Shown here: piece by piece, positions 54,719 to 61,883 of the stretch
Numbering within the stretch: position 1 is the first letter of the stretch
Layout of the letters: the number at the start of each line of letters is the position of its first letter
Source of the DNA: Bog-473 sp963721585
Lineage (GTDB): Bacteria > Actinomycetota > Acidimicrobiia > Acidimicrobiales > RAAP-2
NCBI GenBank assembly: GCA_963721585.1
Contig: CAVRJN010000007.1
Coordinates: 1-64,000 of the forward strand
DNA: 64,000 bases
Direction of reading: 5' to 3'
Notes under the pieces: generated by a model
Database searches by the model: none
What the model was told of the DNA's origin: nothing
The model's input: the letters and a program-made list of their open reading frames with translations, nothing else
Position numbers and translations under genes: made by a program

Positions 54719-55518
54719 GCACGCAGGCAATGAGCACCCGTCGCCCGCTGGTCAGCGGGAACTGGAAGATGCACCACGACCACATTGAGGCGCTGCACAC
54801 GGTGCGGGACCTCGGCCTGCGCCTGAAGCCCGACGACGTGGCGCGCGTCGACGTGTCGGTCCATCCGCCCTTCACCGACCTGCGGACCGTGCAGACGCTG
54901 GTGGAGAAGGAGCACATCCCGCTCGCACTCGGGGCGCAGCACTGTTCGGACGAGGACGCGGGGGCACGCACCGGTGAGATCAGCCCGCGCTTCCTGGCCC
55001 GGCTGGGGACGGCCTACGTGATCGTCGGCCACTCGGAGCGCCGGACGCTCTTCGGGATGGACGACGCCACCGTGGCGGCGACGCTCCGTGCGGTCCTGCG
55101 CAACGGCATGACGCCCGTCCTCTGCGTCGGGGAATCCGAGGAGCAGCGCGACCGGGGGGACACCGAGAGCGTCCTGGAGGAACAGGTGCTGGCCGCCCTC
55201 TCGGGGCTGTCGCCCGAGGTCGTGGCCGGCCTGGTCGTCGCCTACGAGCCCGTCTGGGCCATCGGCAGCGGCAGGGCGGCCACCGCGGTGGACGCGGAGG
55301 ACGCCTGCGTGTTCATCCGCTCCCTGGTGGCCAAGGTGGGCGGGGACGAGGCGGCAGGCACGGTGCGGATCCAATACGGCGGCTCGGTCAACGCCGAGAA
55401 CGCCGCCGATCTGATGGCCGAGCCCGACGTGGACGGCCTGCTGGTGGGGGGTGCCAGCCTGGAGGCGGCGGCCTTCACTGACATCGTTCGGGCCACCGCC
55501 GCCTGCTACCGTTCCTAG
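54715..55518 (+). CDS. tpiA: Triosephosphate isomerase
   Basis: The 267-residue TIM barrel interconverts dihydroxyacetone phosphate and glyceraldehyde 3-phosphate. Catalytic Lys is in SGNWKMH, His in VIVGHSERR, Glu in AYEPVWAIG, and the phosphate loop is YGGSVN. GTG 54715 overlaps the pgk stop as GTGA; ATG 54730 is an alternative start giving MSTRRPLVSG. Confidence 0.96.
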   Translation: MSTQAMSTRRPLVSGNWKMHHDHIEALHTVRDLGLRLKPDDVARVDVSVHPPFTDLRTVQTLVEKEHIPLALGAQHCSDEDAGARTGEISPRFLARLGTAYVIVGHSERRTLFGMDDATVAATLRAVLRNGMTPVLCVGESEEQRDRGDTESVLEEQVLAALSGLSPEVVAGLVVAYEPVWAIGSGRAATAVDAEDACVFIRSLVAKVGGDEAAGTVRIQYGGSVNAENAADLMAEPDVDGLLVGGASLEAAAFTDIVRATAACYRS

Positions 55519-55536
55519 GCCGAACGGGCTGTTCGG
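55509..55536 (+). promoter_or_regulatory. Alternative hairpins between tpiA and secG
   Basis: GAAC at 55522-55525 can pair upstream (CCGTTC 55509-55514 with GAACGG 55522-55527) or downstream (CCGAAC 55520-55525 with GTTCGG 55531-55536). The two stems exclude each other and the second lies just before the secG start region. Confidence 0.35.
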
Positions 55537-55557
55537 ATGCGAGTTGGAGGCTCCGCC

Positions 55558-55806
55558 GTGCTGGCAACCTTGGACACAGTCACCTGGATCTACATCGCCA
55601 TTGAGGTGGCGTCCGCGCTCGGCCTGATCTTCCTGATCCTGATGCACAGCGGGAAGGGTGGCGGTCTCTCCGACATGTTCGGTGGCAGCGTGGGCGCGGC
55701 GGCCCAGGGGTCGACCGTGGTGGAGCGCAACCTGGACCGCATCACGGTCACGGTCGCCATCGTCTTCGCCCTCACGACCATCACGCTGGATCTCCGGCTG
55801 CAGTGA
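55558..55806 (+). CDS. secG: Preprotein translocase subunit SecG
   Basis: The 82-residue membrane protein has two helices (about 8-28 and 58-78) joined by the SecG loop SGKGGGLSDMFGGS. It assists SecYE in protein export. GTG 55558 after TTGGAGG is preferred; ATG 55537 would add seven residues. Its stop overlaps the next gene's GTG. Confidence 0.92.
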   Translation: MLATLDTVTWIYIAIEVASALGLIFLILMHSGKGGGLSDMFGGSVGAAAQGSTVVERNLDRITVTVAIVFALTTITLDLRLQ

Positions 55807-57626
55807 CGGGCCGGGGCCGACGCCCCCGGCGCTGGCGTTGGCTGGTGGGGTCGAGCACGGTGCTGCTGGCCCTGGTGGCCTCTGCGTGCGGGAGCAGCGC
55901 AGGAGGCGGCGGCACCACCGTCACCTACGTCGGCGTGGCGGGCAGGGCGATCTCGTTCGGCACGACCGAGAGCCCGACGGGCTGCAACCCGAACACCGTC
56001 GGCGGCGACACGGCAGGCACGCAGACGGTGCTGGCCGGGGTGCTCCCCAGTCCCTTCGTGCCGGGTGTGGTCAACAGCGCCAGTGAGCCGATGCAGAACC
56101 CGGCGCTGATCGAATCGGCCGAGCCGATCAGCCTCACGCCCCTGACCGTCGTCTACACCCTGAACCCGAAGGCGGTGTGGTCCGACGGCGTGCCGATCAC
56201 GGCGGCGGACTTCAAGTACGCCTGGGAGGAGCAGCGGGGGAACCCGGAGACCTCCTCGCCCGACGTGGCGAGCATCGCGGGCTACCGCGACATTGCGTCG
56301 GTGACCGGCTCCGACGGCGGCCACACGGTCACGGTGAAGTTCAAGACCACCTTTGCCGACTGGCGGGAGCTCTTCGCCAACCTCGTGCCGGCCCACGTGA
56401 TGGAGAAGCTGGGATGGAGCCCGGCCTGCAGCACGGTCGACCCGGCGGTCGACCTCTCGGGCGGCCCGTTCATGATCGGCAAGGTGACGCCGCAGGCGAT
56501 CAGGCTGGTCCAGAATCCGAAGTGGTGGGGGACTCCGGCCAACTCCAAGTCGATCACGATCCACTTCGCTTCCTCGACCGCGCAGCTGGCGCAGTGGATG
56601 GCCTCGGGCTATGTGCAGGTGGCCGCGCCCAGCACGGTGACGGAGCCCTTCCTGACCCAGATGACCGGGTTGCCGGGGGCGCAGAGCGAGGTGGACACCT
56701 CGTCGACGCTGCTGCAGCTGGACATGGCGAGCTCCACCGAATCCGACCTCCCGCCTGACCTCAGGTTCGCCATCGCCCTCACCATCGATCGCCAGGACCT
56801 GGTCAACCAGCAGGTCAGCTGGGCCGGGGCGGGCGTCGCACCCGGCGACAGCCATCTCGTCGTGCAGGGCCAGCTGAACTACCAGCCGGCCCCGACGGGC
56901 TCACCGACGACGACGATCCCGGCCCCGACCTCGTCGACCTCCACCACGGCGATCGGCGCCGGCGGCAACGTCAACTTCCCCGTGAGGCCGGTGCCGACCC
57001 AGGCGGCCACCTTCATCACGGCAACCGGCCTGGAGCGCACGCCGGGCGATCCGTATTACCACTGGGACTTCGGTGCGCCGTTCCAATTGCACATGGTCTA
57101 CGATTCGAGCGACCCCTGGGCGGCGGCGGCGGCGCCGACCATCCGCGACGAGCTGGAGGCGGGAGGCCTGGACGCGACGCTGCTCCCCGTGGCCGGCGCG
57201 ACCCAGACCGGCGAGACCCTGGCGGCCGGTTTCGCCGACCTGGCGGTGCTCCCGCAGACCTTCACCCCGTACATGAGCCAGACGGTGGGGATGTACACGC
57301 AGCTGCTCGGGCCGACGGGGAAGAACGGCTCACAGGACTGGACCGGGTACTCGGACAGCAAGTTCGATCAGCTCGTGACGTCGGCCTCGGAGCAGCTCAA
57401 CCTCACCACTGCCATGGGCCTCTACACGCAGGCGGACACCATGCTGTGGGACAACATGGTCTCGCTGCCGCTGTTCGCGGAACCGACCGTGCTGGTGTGG
57501 AGCCGGACCATCGCCGGGGTCAACGCCATGCCCCGCAGCACCAGCCTGCTGTGGTTCTCGCAGTACTGGGCGGTCAAGGTGCCCGAGTCGACCAGCAACA
57601 CCACGCCGTCGCTGCCGGGGCCGTAG
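55803..57626 (+). CDS. Peptide ABC transporter substrate-binding lipoprotein (family 5)
   Basis: The 607-residue lipoprotein has a Arg-rich start, a hydrophobic core and lipobox LVASAC (Cys about residue 29), followed by a Gly/Ser linker. The body matches family-5 extracellular solute-binding proteins: YTLNPKAVWSDGVPITAADF, then RFAIALTIDRQDLV and DTMLWDNMVSLPLF. A Pro/Thr/Ser-rich insert lies at about 360-385. GTG 55803 overlaps the secG stop (GTGA). No permease or ATPase is adjacent; it is a candidate partner for the oppBCDF system at 16182-20050. Confidence 0.88.
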   Translation: MTGRGRRPRRWRWLVGSSTVLLALVASACGSSAGGGGTTVTYVGVAGRAISFGTTESPTGCNPNTVGGDTAGTQTVLAGVLPSPFVPGVVNSASEPMQNPALIESAEPISLTPLTVVYTLNPKAVWSDGVPITAADFKYAWEEQRGNPETSSPDVASIAGYRDIASVTGSDGGHTVTVKFKTTFADWRELFANLVPAHVMEKLGWSPACSTVDPAVDLSGGPFMIGKVTPQAIRLVQNPKWWGTPANSKSITIHFASSTAQLAQWMASGYVQVAAPSTVTEPFLTQMTGLPGAQSEVDTSSTLLQLDMASSTESDLPPDLRFAIALTIDRQDLVNQQVSWAGAGVAPGDSHLVVQGQLNYQPAPTGSPTTTIPAPTSSTSTTAIGAGGNVNFPVRPVPTQAATFITATGLERTPGDPYYHWDFGAPFQLHMVYDSSDPWAAAAAPTIRDELEAGGLDATLLPVAGATQTGETLAAGFADLAVLPQTFTPYMSQTVGMYTQLLGPTGKNGSQDWTGYSDSKFDQLVTSASEQLNLTTAMGLYTQADTMLWDNMVSLPLFAEPTVLVWSRTIAGVNAMPRSTSLLWFSQYWAVKVPESTSNTTPSLPGP

Positions 57627-57757
57627 GGGGCTTCGGCGCGGCCCGCGCCGGCCTCCTGAGCCCCGGATCACGGGCCGCTGGAAGCGGGTACCGGCCAGGG
57701 AGCGGACCGATGGCGACGCGCTACGATCGCCGAACGCTGCTTTTCAGTTGCAAGTTC

Positions 57758-57844
57758 GTCGGAGTGGCGGAATAGGCAGACGCGCCAGCTTGAGGGGCTG
57801 GTGCCCGCAAGGGCGTGGGGGTTCAAGTCCCCCCTCCGACACCA
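57758..57844 (+). tRNA. tRNA-Leu(GAG)
   Basis: Acceptor GTCGGAG pairs with CTCCGAC, the anticodon stem CCAGC/GCTGG encloses TTGAGGG (anticodon GAG), a variable arm and GGTTCAAGTC T-arm follow. Discriminator A and CCA are encoded (57841-57844). The IS remnants begin just downstream. Confidence 0.93.
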
Positions 57845-57859
57845 CTGTGATGTCGCGGA

Positions 57860-58336
57860 TCATCGCGGGACATCCGAACCCTCACGAACCCTATATCTGG
57901 GCAGCCCGCTCGGCTGATAGGTGCGCGACGTGTCCAAGGTGAGCTGGCGGAGCAGCTTGCCGTCGAAGGTCATGATGCGGACGTCGAGGTCAGCGACGTA
58001 GAGGCGAATCGGGGTGCCCTTCCAGCGACGGCCGATGGCGATGTGGAACATCTTGGAGTCGTGGCGCAGCGTCACCTTGCCGCAACTGTCCACCTTGTCG
58101 GTGCGGACCCGGAAGTGTGTTTCGGCCACCGGGTCGCCGGGGCGGGCCTTGTCCAAGGCGTCGAAGGCCGATCGTGGCACGACGAAGCCGCGGGCCCGGT
58201 GCGGTCGTTCCTCGTTGTAGGCGAGCACGAAACGATCGACCTGGCGCTGGAGCTCGGCCATCGAACGCGCCGGCTTCTGCTTTTCCAAGTAGCGCTTGAG
58301 CGTCTGGTGCCAGCGCTCGATCTTGCCGCAGGTCTG
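57860..58336 (-). mobile_element. IS481-family transposase, C-terminal remnant
   Basis: Read on the minus strand, the fragment begins at PQTCGKIERWHQTLKRYL, which contains the last catalytic Glu of the rve/DDE domain, and runs to the C-terminus (VREGSDVPR and stop). Conserved NEERPHRARG follows the Glu. The N-terminal half with the helix-turn-helix and both Asp residues is missing; the break coincides with the left end of an IS30 element, and the lost part is not found on its other side. Confidence 0.8.
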
Positions 58337-59516
58337 GGGGGGGGGTTTCCAGGGGTCCGCGCAACTTCTCGGTGAGCCCATGAGGCTTCAAATGACCGAG
58401 GAGGTTGCGACATGGGGAAGCCACATCTGACGGCTGAACAGCGAGCGATGGCCCTGCGGCTGCGGGCGAAAGGACTCAACTTCACAGAGATCGGCGAGCA
58501 GATCGATTCCTCACTCCAGACAGCCTGGAACGTGATCATGAAGCCACCCACCCGGACAGTGAAGCCTTTTAGCTGGTCACCGGGGCCTGGCCGGCTGAGG
58601 CTGGACGAACGGGAGGAGATCAGTCTCGGGCTGCGGCGCGGAGCGACGCTGACTGCCATCGCTGCCCAACTCGGCCGGTCGGTGTCGACGGTCTCTCAAG
58701 AGGTGGCGGCCAACGGCGGACGCGGCGACTATCGGGCTTGGCGGGCCCACGAACAGCCGAGGTGACCCGGTGCCTGCGCAAATGGTGGTCGCCGCGAGAG
58801 ATCCCCAAGCGGTTGCGCCTCGAGCACCCAGACGATCCGATGATGTGGGTGAGCCACGAAACGATCTACAAGACCCTGTTCATCCAGGGCAGAGGCGAGC
58901 TGCGCCGAGAACTGACCCGGTGCTTGCGGTCCGGGCGGGCAAAAAGACGACCCCAGGGTCGGCTTGAAACCCGAGGCCGAATCCCCGGCATGGTCATGAT
59001 CAGCGAGCGACCCTCAGAGGTCGACGACAGAGCCGTCCCAGGGCACTGGGAGGGCGACCTCATCATCGGGAAGAACGACCAATCCGCTGTAGGCACCCTC
59101 GTCGAGCGGTCCACCCGCTACGTGATGCTGTTGCATCTTCCTGACGGGCGCTTTCCTGTTCAGGTCGACGCAGCCATGCGCCGGGCGATCAAGAAGTTGC
59201 CAAAAGAGCTTGTTCGGACGATCACCTGGGACCAGGGAAAGGAGATGCACCGACACGTGAACTTCACGGTCGACACCGGCGTCCAGATCTACTTCTGCGA
59301 TCCCCACAGCCCATGGCAGCGCGGCTCCAACGAGAACACCAACGGGCTGCTGCGCCAATACATGCCCCGCGGCACCGACCTCTCGGTCCTTAGTGCCCGG
59401 GACCTCACTCGCATCGCTGGGAGTCTCAATGACCGGCCACGCGCCACCTCGGGATTCATGAAACCATCAGAGACGCTTGCTGAGTTACTTGCTCACACCC
59501 CTTGAAACCGCCCCCC
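58337..59516 (+). mobile_element. IS30-family insertion sequence
   Basis: The element is about 1180 bp, bounded by imperfect inverted repeats of about 20 bp: left GGGGGGGGGTTTCCAGGGGT (58337 on) and right, reverse-complemented, GGGGGGCGGTTTCAAGGGGT (ending 59516). It contains one transposase gene. No clear target duplication flanks it, so flanking DNA was probably rearranged after insertion. Confidence 0.8.
58412..59505 (+). pseudogene. IS30 transposase, frameshifted with internal loss
   Basis: ATG 58412 after GAGGAGG gives an N-terminal helix-turn-helix region (LTAEQRAMALRLRAKGL; ISLGLRRGATLTAIAAQLGR) that stops at 58765. A second frame continues from about 58738 with the DDE domain: Asp in GHWEGDLIIG, Asp in TWDQGKEM and Glu in NENTNGLLRQY. 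Compared with normal IS30 transposases a short linker appears lost where the frames change, so a working enzyme is unlikely. Confidence 0.85.
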
Positions 59517-59645
59517 GATAGGAGATTCGTTAGGTGATACCTGTGGCGCGTCCTTCGGGGATGCACGTTCTGGGGCATTCGGGTTGGTGGGTTCTGTGCG
59601 GCCCGAGCTCTCGCAAGATCACGCCGGATCGGGCAATATACGCTC

Positions 59646-60230
59646 GTGTATCCCGATCGAGACCTCGCGTCCGATGCGAGGGGCCCGACACTGCGGACTC
59701 AACGCCTCGTGTTGCGGCGTTGGCACGCCGAAGACCTAGCACCCTTTGCCGAACTCAACGCCGATCCCGACGTAATGGCGCACATGCAGAAGACCATGAG
59801 CCGAGAGGAGAGCGACGCATTCGTGGCGCGCATCGAGGAGGAGTTCGACGACTGCGGTTTCGGTCTGTGGGCCGTAGAGGTGCCGAACCACTCGCCGTTC
59901 ATTGGCTTTGTCGGGTTGCACCGAGTGCCGTTTGACGCTCCCTTCACGCCTGCGGTCGAGGTCGGATGGCGCCTAGCCCGCGAGCACTGGGGCTACGGAT
60001 TCGTGACCGAGGCGGCTCGTAGTGCGGTTCGCTACGGACTCGAAGAGGTCGGTCTTGACGAGATCGTTTCCTTCACCAACCCAGACAACGTCCGGTCGTG
60101 GAAGGTAATGGAACGCCTCGGCATGATTCGCGATCCGTCGTCGGACTTCGAGCACCCCAACGTTCCACCGGGACACTGGCTCCGTCCCCATATCTTCTAC
60201 AGATTTCCGCTTGCGGCCCCGTCGCCGTAG
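59646..60230 (+). CDS. GNAT-family N-acetyltransferase (RimJ/RimL-like)
   Basis: The 194-residue product has LRTQRLVLRRWHAEDLAPFA at the start of the GNAT fold, GWRLAREHWGYGFVTEAARS as the acetyl-CoA loop, and FTNPDNVRSWKVMERLGM at the end, typical of RimJ/RimL relatives acetylating protein N-termini or small amines. Start is GTG 59646; the substrate is unknown. It lies 130 nt past the IS30 end. Codon use is slightly less GC-biased than in the core genes. Confidence 0.85.
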   Translation: MYPDRDLASDARGPTLRTQRLVLRRWHAEDLAPFAELNADPDVMAHMQKTMSREESDAFVARIEEEFDDCGFGLWAVEVPNHSPFIGFVGLHRVPFDAPFTPAVEVGWRLAREHWGYGFVTEAARSAVRYGLEEVGLDEIVSFTNPDNVRSWKVMERLGMIRDPSSDFEHPNVPPGHWLRPHIFYRFPLAAPSP

Positions 60231-60314
60231 CGCCCGATCTGCCAATCGGCGCCCGTTCGAAGACAGGCAGATCCGAGCAGAACGAGCGCCCCATAACGCA
60301 CAGCGAAACGGGCG

Positions 60315-60349
60315 CTAGAGGTATCCCCATCGTGCCGCCTGGTGGCGCT
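60315..60349 (+). repeat. Imperfect direct repeat, left copy
   Basis: CTAGAGGTATCCCCATCGTG and the next bases (CCGCCTGGTGGCGC) match 63843-63875 (CTAGAGGTGTCCCCATGGTG, CCGTTTGAGGCGC) with few differences. The two copies bracket both secreted-protein genes. Confidence 0.6.
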
Positions 60350-60394
60350 CTGCCTCGCGTGTGGGGCACGCCAGACATCCGGTCTACGAGTCCC

Positions 60395-60400
60395 TAGCAT
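60395..60400 (+). promoter_or_regulatory. TAGCAT -10 element, secreted propeller gene
   Basis: TAGCAT lies 7 nt before GTG 60408, the start that opens the signal peptide; no Shine-Dalgarno is present. Confidence 0.45.
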
Positions 60401-60407
60401 TCAGATC

Positions 60408-61577
60408 GTGCACAAGCGGACACGACGTCGGTTCTGGCCCATCGCCGCAGTGAGCGCGACCTTGATCGTCGTGGTGGCCATCCCCGCCGCCGCGCAGACC
60501 CAGCATGTAGGTGGCGCGTCCATGCCGAGTGCGTTGCCGGTGACTCTGGCAGCTGTGAGCTGTGCGTCGCCTCAGACCTGCGTCGCTATAGGCGGACAGG
60601 GAGTCACAGTTCCACTCGCCTCCATCGCCGCAAGGTCAACCGATGGCGGAGCTGAATGGGCGAGCAGCCTGTTCGGTGCTGCGAGCGCGCAACCAATGGC
60701 TCTGACGTGCCCAACCTCCCATCTCTGCATGGCGGTCGGAGGCAGGATCGTCGGCACCACCGACATTGGCGCCGCGGTTCGCTCTGACGATGGTGGCCGG
60801 AGCTGGACGGTCGATTCCAAGATGCCGAAGGGGATCGGCCGGCTGACGAGCGTCTCATGTCCCGTCAAAGGGTTCTGCATGGCGGTCGGCTCCACCGTGG
60901 ACAGATTGTCTGGGGTCGCGCTGGTGTCGACCCGGTTCGGCAGTCGATGGAAACTGGTTCCGCTCCCGGTCGGAGAGAAGAGCCTCGCCCTAGTGACTTG
61001 CAGCACCCAAGAGCAATGCATCGTCGTCGGCGGTGGCGCGTCAGGAGCCTCCACGACCATCCTCACCACGTCGAACCGGGGGCGGACCTGGAAGACCGCC
61101 AGTGTGCCGCCGTTGAACTCGGTGGGGCTCCCCGGCGCGGGTGGAATCTCGTGTCCGAGCGTCTCGAAGTGCTTTATCGTCGGGGACTTCCTCGTCCCAG
61201 ACGGGGGCCCTTCCGCCTACATCTGGACCAGTGTGGACGGTGGAGCGCATTGGACCTCCGAGGCGCTGCCCTCAGACACGAACTTCTTGACTGCCGTCTC
61301 ATGCGTGACCGAGGCCCACTGTGTGGCTGTCGGCGGTGGGGTGCTGCCGCGGGGCGGTGTCGTGCGCTCAATACTCACCACATCCAACGGCGGGCAGACC
61401 TGGGTCTCGCAAGTCGTTCCGACTGTGGCGGCTGGGCTCTCTGGCGTGTCCTGCTCAACCGAAGAAGAGTGCATGGCGGTTGGAGGCGGCTTCGCCACCA
61501 CAAGCCCGTCCGCCCCGCTCACTCCGGTTGTCCTAGTGACTCATGATGGGGGCGTTACCTGGGTGGCCGGACCGTAG
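60408..61577 (+). CDS. Secreted seven-repeat beta-propeller-like protein
   Basis: The 389-residue product starts VHKRTRRRFWP, then a hydrophobic core ending AAAQT, a signal peptide. The rest has seven repeats with a paired-Cys motif such as VSCASPQTCVAIGG, LTCPTSHLCMAVGG, VSCPVKGFCMAVG and VSCSTEEECMAVGG, alternating with BNR-like S-x-D-x-G-x-x-W strands (STDGGAEW, SNRGRTW, SVDGGAHW). Seven units suggest a seven-bladed propeller stabilised by a disulfide per blade. No catalytic residues are evident; a binding role is likely. GTG 60408 is preferred over the upstream start at 60342 because it sits at the signal peptide. Confidence 0.75.
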   Translation: MHKRTRRRFWPIAAVSATLIVVVAIPAAAQTQHVGGASMPSALPVTLAAVSCASPQTCVAIGGQGVTVPLASIAARSTDGGAEWASSLFGAASAQPMALTCPTSHLCMAVGGRIVGTTDIGAAVRSDDGGRSWTVDSKMPKGIGRLTSVSCPVKGFCMAVGSTVDRLSGVALVSTRFGSRWKLVPLPVGEKSLALVTCSTQEQCIVVGGGASGASTTILTTSNRGRTWKTASVPPLNSVGLPGAGGISCPSVSKCFIVGDFLVPDGGPSAYIWTSVDGGAHWTSEALPSDTNFLTAVSCVTEAHCVAVGGGVLPRGGVVRSILTTSNGGQTWVSQVVPTVAAGLSGVSCSTEEECMAVGGGFATTSPSAPLTPVVLVTHDGGVTWVAGP

Positions 61578-61883
61578 TTCCTCACCTACCAATGAACTGG
61601 GGCACCTCTGATTCTTATGGTGGCCCGAGGTCACACTCCAAGACGATGATCACTTTGGTTGGGTCTCGATGAGTTGTGCGTGGTCAGGTACGGTTCTCCC
61701 GACGGAGCCACTTGGACTAGTGGGTCTGAGTCGGGGCCGGTCGGTCGAGTTGAGTTGACAAATCCGTTGAGGAGTCCTCTGCCGTGCTGGACACCGCGCC
61801 CGCCACCGGCCTTGCTCGACGTCCACCCGCTCGGGTCAACGGGGGGGTGGCGCCCTGGATCATTGCGCGGCCAGATGGACTAT
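61578..61883. other. Intergenic between convergent genes, no gene seen
   Basis: These 306 nt lie between the two convergent secreted-protein genes. I see no convincing gene, RNA or strong terminator hairpin. Confidence 0.5.

Noticed and set aside
58738..58765. Programmed frameshift producing IS30 transposase
   Set aside because: IS30 elements use a single frame; here linker codons also seem lost, so a mutation is more likely.
57758..59516. tRNA-Leu(GAG) as attachment site of an integrated island
   Set aside because: I found no repeat of the tRNA 3' end downstream and no integrase gene; only IS remnants are present.
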